A DNA stretch of 19,724 bases from an uncultured Candidatus Melainabacteria bacterium. GTDB lineage: Bacteria; Cyanobacteriota; Vampirovibrionia; Gastranaerophilales; Gastranaerophilaceae. Made by a program: the position numbers and the translations under genes. This document shows, in pieces, positions 1 to 5,267 of the stretch. The stretch is taken from contig CAKVND010000043.1 of assembly GCA_934777245.1 (NCBI GenBank), positions 1-19,724 of the forward strand, read 5' to 3'. The notes beneath the pieces are model-generated. The model saw nothing but the letters and a program-made list of their open reading frames with translations, did no database searches and was not told the origin of the DNA. Numbering within the stretch: position 1 is the stretch's first letter; every line of letters starts with the position of its first letter.

Positions 1-48
1 TTATATATCGGCAATTTTTTAGAAAACTTTAGGGCATTAGGGAAAAAT

Positions 49-115
49 GTTACAATTCGTTATAAAAACTAGCAAAAATATTTTTAGATGTGTTAATAAT
101 AGATATAAAGGAAGG
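49..115 (+). promoter_or_regulatory. 5' region of the SFNG-tag gene: GTTACAATT motif and strong SD
   Basis: GTTACAATTCG at 49-59 lies about 65 nt before the start at 125. The same motif precedes the genes starting at 3059 and 7156, and a weaker form precedes the one at 16614. AAAGGAAGG at 107-115 is a good Shine-Dalgarno, 9 nt from the ATG, and decides the start. The block 5-57 aligns without gaps to 7023-7075 upstream of another tagged gene. The function of the motif is unknown. Confidence 0.45.
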
Positions 116-124
116 ATATAGTGT

Positions 125-538
125 ATGAGAATAAGCGCAATTAGCAACAATCAAATTAGAGTAGCTAACAATAATAAACAGAAAAAGAATGATGTTTCAT
201 TTAATGGAGTAAAAGAATTTTTAAATACAGATATGGCAAAAGTTCTGAATCAAAAGATTAGTGGAACAACTGCAGCAGGGATTGTAGCTCTTGGTGTTGT
301 ATCAACTGGATTCCTTGTAGATAGAATGACTCGTATAGAAAAAAATAGAGATATTAATAAGATTGGCAATTTTATAAATGATAAAAATTTCAATAAAAAT
401 TCTTTGAAAGTACAAGATTACACTAATGATGGGATTGTAGATTTTGAACTTACAGATAAAAACGGCAAAAAAGTTGTGTATGACGCTGTAAATAATAGAT
501 TTTTAGAACCTGCGACAACATTGAAAGAAAAGCATTAA
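125..538 (+). CDS. SFNG-tagged hypothetical membrane protein
   Basis: I do not recognise a named family for this 137-residue protein. The N-terminus holds a basic, Asn/Lys-rich stretch ending in VSFNG (24-28), the short tag also seen in variant form at 7156 and 10259. A single hydrophobic helix at about 49-66 is followed by a polar C-terminal half. Within that half, residues 98-109 (DYTNDGIVDFEL) resemble an EF-hand or dockerin-type calcium loop (D1, D5, G6, D9), although the usual acidic residue at position 12 is Leu. The start is supported by AAAGGAAGG 9 nt upstream. It may be a small envelope or surface protein with a calcium-binding-like tail; that role is inference. No operon partner: 99 nt separate it from the next gene. 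Confidence 0.75.
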   Translation: MRISAISNNQIRVANNNKQKKNDVSFNGVKEFLNTDMAKVLNQKISGTTAAGIVALGVVSTGFLVDRMTRIEKNRDINKIGNFINDKNFNKNSLKVQDYTNDGIVDFELTDKNGKKVVYDAVNNRFLEPATTLKEKH

Positions 539-637
539 ATATATAATTGAAATGAAAAAGCATAAAAACAGATTAAAATTTGTTATTTGAAAAAATAATC
601 TATGTTCGTTGGAAAGGAATATTCATTTAATTAGTGT

Positions 638-1621
638 ATGGCATTATTTGAAATTAGCATAAATAACAGTAACGATTTTATAAGTTTTATATCTCCAGTA
701 ATAGGGATTATAATATCTGCTTTCATTGCATGGCACACCTATCGTAAGCAAGCTGTGGAAAATGAAGTCAAAGCAAACATAGCAACTTTTTCCTATCTAC
801 TCTCACTAATTTTTAAAAATTTTGAAGAACTCACTAATATTAAAGAGCAAATATCAACACCGGCATTAGAAGAAATTAATAATTTTTTAGACACTTTAGA
901 TGAAATCGAAAAACGTATTGACTGGGCATTAGGAGTTGGGGAAGCTCCAATATGTATAGAAGTTCCGGATAAAATGTCTTATGCAATGGAAGAAGTTGCT
1001 AGATTATCAAAAAAACTAATATTATCAGTTGCTACAATTCAACATTTTACATATATTGACACAACTAGCTTTAAAAAAGAAGCAGTGTTATTATCACATT
1101 TTGGAGATTTAAATTTTGGAGCTGTTTGTAACAGACTAGACACACAGTATAATATAATTACAAGTATTCAAGAAACAATAAAACAATACAATGAGGAAAA
1201 TTTAAACAAACCAAGAACCAAATTTCACAATTTTAAAATCATTAGTAATGATAAAGACTATAAAGAAAATTTAAAGAAAGCTAGAGGGCAGATGTTGTAT
1301 AGAAAATCTTTGTTTGTTGCTTATGATACAACAGTTACTAGATGTTTAGTAATGAGTTATAATGCAGCTTGTCATTTAGAAGCATTTTTCTATCATTACT
1401 TAAAAAAATATTGCGTTGTTGCAAATAGATTAGGCACTCCTTTTAAAACATTGCAACTTAAAGATGAAACTTTTTTTAATAACGACATTCAGTTTCAATT
1501 ATATTTAAATTCTATTTTGCCTAATGAATATCAAATTTTTTCGATTCCATTATATACAAATTTAAAAAGAAATTTTTTGGATAAATTTAGTGATTTTATT
1601 TTTTATTTAAAATGGGAATAA
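638..1621 (+). CDS. Hypothetical protein with one N-terminal transmembrane helix
   Basis: The 327-residue protein has one clear membrane segment at about 14-33, followed directly by basic residues (HTYRKQ), which suggests an N-in or N-out anchor with a large, mostly helical soluble part. No catalytic motif is visible. The architecture (short N-terminal anchor then about 290 helical residues, often next to mobile DNA) resembles some uncharacterised or putative abortive-infection proteins, but that resemblance is weak and I do not assign it. A GGAAAGG lies about 20 nt before the ATG, too far to be an ideal SD, so the start is less certain than for its neighbours. A REPIN begins 31 nt after the stop codon. 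Confidence 0.7.
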   Translation: MALFEISINNSNDFISFISPVIGIIISAFIAWHTYRKQAVENEVKANIATFSYLLSLIFKNFEELTNIKEQISTPALEEINNFLDTLDEIEKRIDWALGVGEAPICIEVPDKMSYAMEEVARLSKKLILSVATIQHFTYIDTTSFKKEAVLLSHFGDLNFGAVCNRLDTQYNIITSIQETIKQYNEENLNKPRTKFHNFKIISNDKDYKENLKKARGQMLYRKSLFVAYDTTVTRCLVMSYNAACHLEAFFYHYLKKYCVVANRLGTPFKTLQLKDETFFNNDIQFQLYLNSILPNEYQIFSIPLYTNLKRNFLDKFSDFIFYLKWE

Positions 1622-1652
1622 TTAAAGCCTATATAAGAGTAAGTTTGTAGTT

Positions 1653-1746
1653 GTAGGTCGTGTTGGACAATTTTCATCCAACACGACAAATACTTTGCTA
1701 GAAAATTTAATGTCGTGTTCAATGAAAAATGTCCAACACGACCTAC
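1653..1746. repeat. REPIN copy A (paired REP hairpins) fused to the RAYT gene
   Basis: A 94-bp element with GTAG heads facing outward at both ends. Hairpin 1 pairs GTCGTGTTGGA (1657-1667) with TCCAACACGAC (1677-1687). A 24-nt spacer follows. Hairpin 2 pairs GTCGTGTT (1712-1719) with AACACGAC (1735-1742). The outer 25 nt are also an almost perfect inverted repeat across the whole element (one mismatch). The right half runs into the RAYT reading frame. The same element recurs at 4248, 10328 and, with another spacer, at 7559 and 9072. Confidence 0.9.
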
Positions 1747-2242
1747 CTACTACGTATTTTTTACGATTGTTACTAATAATCGAGATAATATTTTAATTGA
1801 AAATATTGATTTGTTACGTGAATCTTTCAAAAAAGCACTTGAAAATTTTGAATTTAATATAATTGCAATTTGTGTTATGCAAAATCATTTACATATGATT
1901 TTAAAATTAAAAAACATAAAAGAATATTCTAAAATTATTTATTCTATAAAATTCTATTTTTCGCATAGATTAAATAAAAATAATAAAATTTCTGAAAGCA
2001 AATTAAAAAAAGGTGAAAAAGGGATTTGGCAAAGACGATATTGGGAACATACAATAAGAGATGAAAAGGATTTATATATACATCTCGATTATATCCATTA
2101 TAATTCGATGAAGCATTACCAAATTTCTCCAAGAAATTGGAAATATTCAACATTTTTGAAATTCGTTGAAAAAGGTTATTATGATATCAATTGGTGTAAT
2201 TTTGATGATGTTAATAATATTAATGATTTGAATTTGGAATAG
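1715..2242 (+). CDS. REP-associated tyrosine transposase (RAYT, Y1/IS200-like)
   Basis: RAYTs are HUH single-strand endonucleases that bind and nick REP hairpins with a GTAG head. The 175-residue protein shows the family pattern: YYVFFTIVT (12-20) as the first strand, HUH motif HLH (58-60), W-E-x-x-IRDE-x-D (110-119), and Y-I-H-Y-N-S-x-K-H (126-134) with Y126 as the likely nucleophile. The usual NP is NS here. The C-terminal W-K-Y-S-T-F and G-x-Y-x-x-x-W segments are also typical. The only upstream start is GTG at 1715, inside REPIN copy A, so the first residues (including CPTRPTY) are encoded by the repeat. No good SD is visible. In the same frame the whole REPIN is open back to a stop at 1640. 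Length and motifs look intact, so the gene is probably functional and is the likely mobiliser of the GTAGGTCGTGTT repeats. Confidence 0.9.
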   Translation: MFNEKCPTRPTYYVFFTIVTNNRDNILIENIDLLRESFKKALENFEFNIIAICVMQNHLHMILKLKNIKEYSKIIYSIKFYFSHRLNKNNKISESKLKKGEKGIWQRRYWEHTIRDEKDLYIHLDYIHYNSMKHYQISPRNWKYSTFLKFVEKGYYDINWCNFDDVNNINDLNLE

Positions 2243-2284
2243 ATGATTTAAATATGTAATATTCATAAGGTGAAAACTTGTGAA

Positions 2285-2316
2285 GGTGGGAATCGCTCAC
2301 GCTTTTCCCACCCTAC
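2285..2316 (-). repeat. REP hairpin, GTAGGGTGGGAA family
   Basis: Read on the minus strand it has a GTAGG head, then GGTGGGAA pairing with TTCCCACC around a GCG-rich loop. Close relatives lie at 18314-18345, 18735-18766, 18903-18934 and 19488-19519. It sits 42 nt after the RAYT stop codon. Its stem differs from the repeat flanking the RAYT 5' end, so a different RAYT elsewhere in the genome probably mobilises it. A decayed copy (GATGGGAATCCTTCGC) follows at 2361-2385. Confidence 0.75.
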
Positions 2317-2401
2317 GTTCTCATTGCTTCATTGTAGCATGAAGATGGAATATCAAAAAAGATGGGAATCCTTCGCTTTTTTCATAATTTATTTTTTAGA
2401 C

Positions 2402-2430
2402 TTGAAAACAGTAAAAGGATATTGTATAAT
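2402..2430 (+). promoter_or_regulatory. Promoter of the antisense (antitoxin) RNA
   Basis: TTGAAA (2402-2407) and TATAAT (2425-2430) are separated by exactly 17 nt, the best sigma-70-type promoter in the window. Expected transcription start is about 2436-2438. No start codon with an SD follows within the transcript, which fits an RNA gene. Confidence 0.75.
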
Positions 2431-2436
2431 AATAAT

Positions 2437-2536
2437 GTAAGGGAAAAGCCCTAGCTGGAACTAGGACTTAACCGTTTCCTTTACAAAGCAGATTGTAAAG
2501 TAGCTATCATCACCACAAGGGCGATAGCTATTTTTA
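2437..2536 (+). ncRNA. Candidate antisense RNA antitoxin, about 100 nt
   Basis: The RNA would start just after the TTGAAA-17-TATAAT promoter and end at a rho-independent terminator: TAGCTATC (2501-2508) pairs with GATAGCTA (2523-2530), followed by TTTTT. Its 5' part can close as GTAAGGGAAA with TTTCCTTTAC (2437-2446 with 2474-2483, one wobble). It is fully complementary to the 3' end and most of the coding region of the peptide gene on the opposite strand; its terminator hairpin lies inside that coding region. This is the arrangement of type I antitoxins with convergent overlap. Both RNA ends are predicted from sequence only. An independent small RNA is the alternative. Confidence 0.65.
2444..2469 (-). 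terminator. Rho-independent terminator of the toxin mRNA
   Basis: On the minus strand AAGTCCTAG pairs with CTAGGGCTT (9 bp including one G-U) around a 6-nt loop, then TTTT. Read on the plus strand the same stem has a C-A mismatch, so the hairpin fits the minus-strand transcript better. It ends the mRNA about 12 nt after the peptide stop codon. Confidence 0.6.
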
Positions 2537-2552
2537 TTAGCAATCGGCACAT
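2481..2552 (-). CDS. Candidate type I toxin: 23-residue hydrophobic membrane peptide
   Basis: The peptide begins MCRLLIK and continues with an uninterrupted hydrophobic stretch (about residues 8-23) ending in Leu, so it would insert in the membrane like other type I toxins. I do not match it to a named family (Ibs, Ldr, TisB, Hok, Fst). AGGAGG lies at 2559-2564 on the minus strand with 6 nt to the ATG, a near-ideal ribosome site for so short a frame. That SD is buried in a strong leader hairpin (2556-2610). A convergent antisense RNA covers the coding region, and an intrinsic terminator follows. A -10 of TATACT at 2649-2654 would give an mRNA of about 200 nt. Too short for standard gene callers. 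Alternatives are a regulatory small peptide or a chance frame; the combined layout makes chance unlikely. Confidence 0.65.
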   Translation of the reverse strand: MCRLLIKIAIALVVMIATLQSAL

Positions 2553-2555
2553 GTT

Positions 2556-2610
2556 CAACCTCCTTTCTTCGACTGTATAACCGTAATACTGTTGTTCGAA
2601 GGGTAGGTTG
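2556..2610 (-). promoter_or_regulatory. SD-sequestering leader hairpin of the toxin mRNA
   Basis: In the minus-strand RNA, CAACCU (2605-2610) pairs with AGGUUG (2556-2561), CC with GG, and CUUCGA (2596-2601) with UCGAAG (2567-2572): 14 bp with small bulges. The 23-nt loop can form a smaller GTAT/ATAC stem. The stem covers the whole AAAGGAGG ribosome site. Further upstream, AACCGTT (within 2615-2623) is complementary to AACGGTT (within 2470-2477) past the stop codon, a possible 5'-3' fold-back like that in hok mRNA. That last pairing is only 7 bp and may be chance. Confidence 0.6.
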
Positions 2611-2648
2611 TCAGAACGGTTCCCATATTTACATTATTAAGTTTTCAA

Positions 2649-2677
2649 AGTATAGCCCAATTATATCATAAATAGTG
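2649..2677 (-). promoter_or_regulatory. Putative toxin promoter
   Basis: TATACT (2649-2654 on the minus strand) is a good -10. The hexamer 17 nt upstream (CACTAT, 2672-2677) is a poor -35. Predicted start is about 2642, giving a leader of about 90 nt before the toxin ATG. Confidence 0.35.
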
Positions 2678-2770
2678 TTATTTAACCATTTTAAGGTCAT
2701 AATTTCCATTTCTCACTTCCCATTCAATTTGTTTCATTAATTTTTTGTAATCAATATTATTGTTTTTGAG
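2678..2770 (-). pseudogene. C-terminal remnant of an unidentified gene
   Basis: The minus strand has an open stretch of about 30 codons without an upstream ATG, rich in Lys, Asn and Glu with codon use like a real gene (contains KKLMKQIEWEVRNGNYDLKM), ending in TAA at 2678-2680. It is stopped at its 5' side next to a broken REPIN, so the rest may have been lost when repeats inserted. Family unknown. It could also be a chance frame. Confidence 0.3.
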
Positions 2771-2777
2771 TTATTAT

Positions 2778-2880
2778 GTCGTGTTCAACATTTTTCATTG
2801 AATACTACCAAATGGATTTTTATGTTTTTGAGCTTCTGAATATAAGTCCAACACGACAAATATTTTGTTAGAAAATTCTA
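2778..2880. repeat. Decayed or interrupted REPIN copy C
   Basis: GTCGTGTTCAACATTTTTCA (from 2778) is one REP arm, but its partner arm is truncated to TTGAATACTAC. After about 38 unrelated nt, TCCAACACGACAAATATTTT and the typical spacer follow (2847-2880). Order and orientation do not match one intact REPIN, so this is either two fragments or a rearranged copy. Confidence 0.6.
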
Positions 2881-2994
2881 ATTAGGGATATAACAAGGGT
2901 TTGTTAAGAAAACTGGAAAATCGTTACAATTTGCGCAAACGTAGTAGGTGCCGAAGCAAAGATCGTATTAACTAAGTGAACTGCGTAACTTTGA

Positions 2995-3025
2995 GCAATT
3001 TTAGACGATAAAAACACTTTATATA
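2995..3025 (+). promoter_or_regulatory. Shared-type promoter of the kinase-like gene
   Basis: GCAATTTT (2995-3002), 14 nt, then CTTTATATA (3017-3025), ending 33 nt before the ATG. The same two boxes with the same 14-nt gap precede the genes at 4426 and 16614. GTTACAATTTG lies further upstream (2923-2933). Confidence 0.5.
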
Positions 3026-3058
3026 AGTGTAGAAAATTTTATAATAGGAAGTTAGGTT

Positions 3059-4228
3059 ATGGTACAAGCTTTAGGGCAAATTAGCAGGTTAAAAGGTTTC
3101 TTTCGCTCAGGATTGAATTATTCAAATTATGAACAAATGATTAGTATAGCTAAACGAAAAGCTTCCGGCTGCTTACCTAAAGATGTGATATCTTGTGTAA
3201 CATCAAATGGTGTAAGTAACAAATCCGCAGAACAAGGTGTTGAAAAAATATTAAATGAAACTGTTGATATCTTAGGTGAAATAAATAAACTAGAACGTCA
3301 GTGTGTTAACAGAATTAATCTCAATACATCAAAGAAAAGATATGAACATTTTTCAATGAAAGGCGACTTAAAAGGTTTTTTGAGATTAGACTCTTTGTAT
3401 AAAGAAAAAGAAATCGAAACAATTATAAAAGCGGAAGAAAAATTTCTTAATGGGATAAAAAAATACGTTCCAGTTGTTCAAAATGTGATTATTACACCTA
3501 TAGGCAGTGGTGTGTTTGGCAATGTATACAAACTCCAAGTTTTAAATAAAGATGGAAAACAAATATTTGATGATAAAGTCTTGAAAGTATATAGAGAAAA
3601 TACCATTATTACTCATTTAATACGAAAAAACAAACGCTTTATGGATAGTTTATCAGATGAAAAATTAGTAGAACAACATCTAAAAGAACATAAAATGTCA
3701 AGAAATTCTCATTCTGAAATAAACGCCTCTGAACTAAGACAAGATGTACAAGAACAGTTAGAATTCTGTGAAACCTGTGAAAAAGAAGAAAAACGTTTTA
3801 ATGGTGCAATGGCAGAAGCCAATATTTCAGAATTTTTAAGATTTTTTACTGGGCATAAAGTAAAACCGGAAGAAGGAATCGAAATTCCTTCATATTTTGG
3901 ACTAGGTGACACAAAATTTGCTTTTGGTGAATTTATTGGTAATGGAAGAAAAGCTAAAAGAAATTTTGATTTCAAACGACTATTTGTAGAACATACTGAT
4001 TTCGAAAATAACACAGGCAATGGAGTTAACGGAATTTGTATTGATATGGGTGGAATCATGCCAATAACAGAACTAGGGAAAGAAATATTCACGGTTAAAG
4101 AAAACATGCGTATATTGAAATCTATCTTAAGTTCTCCAGAAGATAAAAGAAAAATTGCTTTAGAAGAATATAAAAAGTCCGGTATTTTATCTAAAGAAGT
4201 AATATCCCAAATAGAACAAATATTATAA
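3059..4228 (+). CDS. Protein-kinase-like protein, possible effector
   Basis: This 389-residue protein has a helical N-terminal region (1-140), then a kinase-like order of motifs: glycine loop GSGVFGNVYK (149-158), VLKVY with K176 as the candidate ATP-binding lysine, a glutamate in AEANISEFLR (E253) that could be the helix-C partner, a hinge-like FAFGEFI (287-293), HTD-x-x-NN (312-318) as the catalytic loop and IDMGG (328-332) in place of DFG. An insert of about 70 charged residues lies between K176 and E253. The Asn of the catalytic loop is one position closer than in HRD-x4-N kinases, so activity is uncertain. It probably phosphorylates (or AMPylates) a protein; substrate and location unknown. 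No signal peptide. It has its own promoter and a REPIN begins 20 nt after its stop. A degenerate pseudokinase is the alternative. Confidence 0.6.
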   Translation: MVQALGQISRLKGFFRSGLNYSNYEQMISIAKRKASGCLPKDVISCVTSNGVSNKSAEQGVEKILNETVDILGEINKLERQCVNRINLNTSKKRYEHFSMKGDLKGFLRLDSLYKEKEIETIIKAEEKFLNGIKKYVPVVQNVIITPIGSGVFGNVYKLQVLNKDGKQIFDDKVLKVYRENTIITHLIRKNKRFMDSLSDEKLVEQHLKEHKMSRNSHSEINASELRQDVQEQLEFCETCEKEEKRFNGAMAEANISEFLRFFTGHKVKPEEGIEIPSYFGLGDTKFAFGEFIGNGRKAKRNFDFKRLFVEHTDFENNTGNGVNGICIDMGGIMPITELGKEIFTVKENMRILKSILSSPEDKRKIALEEYKKSGILSKEVISQIEQIL

Positions 4229-4247
4229 TGTTGGCCAACGTGCAGTC

Positions 4248-4341
4248 GTAGGTCGTGTTGGACAATTTTCATCCAACACGACAAATACTTTGCTAGAAAA
4301 TTTAATGTCGTGTTTAATGAAAAATGTTAAACACGACCTAC
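4248..4341. repeat. REPIN copy B
   Basis: A 94-bp copy with the 24-nt spacer, 20 nt after the kinase-like gene. Hairpin 1 is identical to copy A. Hairpin 2 is GTCGTGTTTAA paired with TTAAACACGAC: compared with copy F (TTCAA/TTGAA) both arms changed together, so pairing is kept. Confidence 0.9.
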
Positions 4342-4369
4342 CTACTTATTTACATATCTTTAAAATTAG

Positions 4370-4400
4370 GCAATTTTTATCATTTAAAACACTTTATTTA
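4370..4400 (+). promoter_or_regulatory. Shared-type promoter of the gene at 4426
   Basis: GCAATTTT (4370-4377), 14 nt, then CTTTATTTA (4392-4400), 25 nt before the ATG. An AGGGTG ribosome site follows, 6 nt from the start. The REPIN ends only 28 nt upstream of the first box. Confidence 0.5.
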
Positions 4401-4425
4401 TATAGTAGGCAGATTAGGGTGATAC

Positions 4426-5229
4426 ATGAATAAAATTGGATATATTCCTTATTATAACTACAATGTAGTTTCTAAAGGTGAAAATAAAACAGATTCACCA
4501 ACTATTTCTGTTGCAGAAAATAGAACACAACGTTCTAGTCAAGAATATATGACATCTCAAGTAAGTTCTGCTTCTCGTGCTTATGGACTTAGCTTTGTAA
4601 ACCATAACAAAACAATTCCGCAAATGTCTTTAAGCAATATGGTTGATTGGCTTGAATCACAAGGAAAAATAATGGGAGAAGATTTTGATATAGATTCAAC
4701 TTGTACAATGGGAAATACTCTTGTAACTCTAAAAAACAAAAAAGGAGATGAAGAATTAGTTATTCATTATGATGACGGTAATTATTCATCTTGGAGTGGT
4801 TATGAACTTATGGAATATAAGGATGGCAAACCAAGTCAAATAATATTCCGAAATCAAGATAACAAAATAAATATGACAACAAAAGTTTTTGATAAAAATG
4901 ACCCAATTGTAGAAAATTTAGTAAGTGAAAATGTTTCATTTAACACTACACCGCAAGAATACGAACAGTATTTGAAAGATAATAATATAAAATATAATAT
5001 TGAATATTCAGGCGAAGAAGATAATAATCGAAGTGTAAATATTAACATTTTTGACGAAAATGAAAAACGCACAGATAGATTGTGGTTCTATTATGGAAAC
5101 CACAAATTTGATGAGCATTGTTACTGGTTAGCAAGAAGTAATTATAATGAAAACAATGAGGAAACAAGACGCATAAACTTTAATCCAAATACGACAGAAG
5201 TTACAACATACCTCAATTATTTGCATTAA
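4426..5229 (+). CDS. Hypothetical protein, lineage-type N-terminus, two similar domains
   Basis: I do not recognise a family for this 267-residue protein. The N-terminal 65 residues are low-complexity and polar (Asn/Ser/Gln-rich), ending in SRAYGLSFVNHN, which resembles the tag region of the other accessory proteins here. The rest appears to hold two units of similar plan (about 70-155 and 172-262): a short helix with a WLE-x-QGK or YLKDNNIKY motif, a strand carrying charged residues, a W/YYG-type strand, and an Asn-rich end. This duplication is by eye. No signal peptide or membrane helix. It converges with the peptidase gene, 38 nt apart. It may be a secreted or surface protein; that is inference from its company. 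Confidence 0.7.
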   Translation: MNKIGYIPYYNYNVVSKGENKTDSPTISVAENRTQRSSQEYMTSQVSSASRAYGLSFVNHNKTIPQMSLSNMVDWLESQGKIMGEDFDIDSTCTMGNTLVTLKNKKGDEELVIHYDDGNYSSWSGYELMEYKDGKPSQIIFRNQDNKINMTTKVFDKNDPIVENLVSENVSFNTTPQEYEQYLKDNNIKYNIEYSGEEDNNRSVNINIFDENEKRTDRLWFYYGNHKFDEHCYWLARSNYNENNEETRRINFNPNTTEVTTYLNYLH

Positions 5230-5267
5230 AAGTGAGATATTACAAAGTTTGGAAATTCAATAATATT

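Larger units (their letters stand above)
2243..3058. other. 816-nt region without long genes: REP fragments, type I TA locus, gene remnant, promoter
   Basis: From left to right it holds a GTAGGGTGGGAA-type REP (2285-2316), a decayed copy (2361-2385), a candidate type I toxin-antitoxin locus (about 2402-2660), a short reading-frame remnant on the minus strand (2678-2770), a broken REPIN (2778-2880), a GTTACAATTTG motif (2923-2933) and the promoter of the kinase-like gene (2995-3025). Each is listed separately. I see nothing further in 2934-2994. Confidence 0.8.

Noticed and set aside
1653..1746. MITE with terminal inverted repeats of a DDE transposon
   Set aside because: The near-perfect 25-bp ends could suggest it, but the GTAG heads, internal paired hairpins, adjacent RAYT and lack of target duplications favour a REPIN.
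2437..2536. 6S RNA or a riboswitch
   Set aside because: Too short for 6S RNA, no downstream gene on its strand, and its full complementarity to a peptide gene with a hidden SD explains it better.
3709..4284. 191-codon minus-strand frame
   Set aside because: It lies opposite the kinase-like gene and begins in a REPIN; composition (Ser/Pro/Ile-rich) fits a shadow frame.
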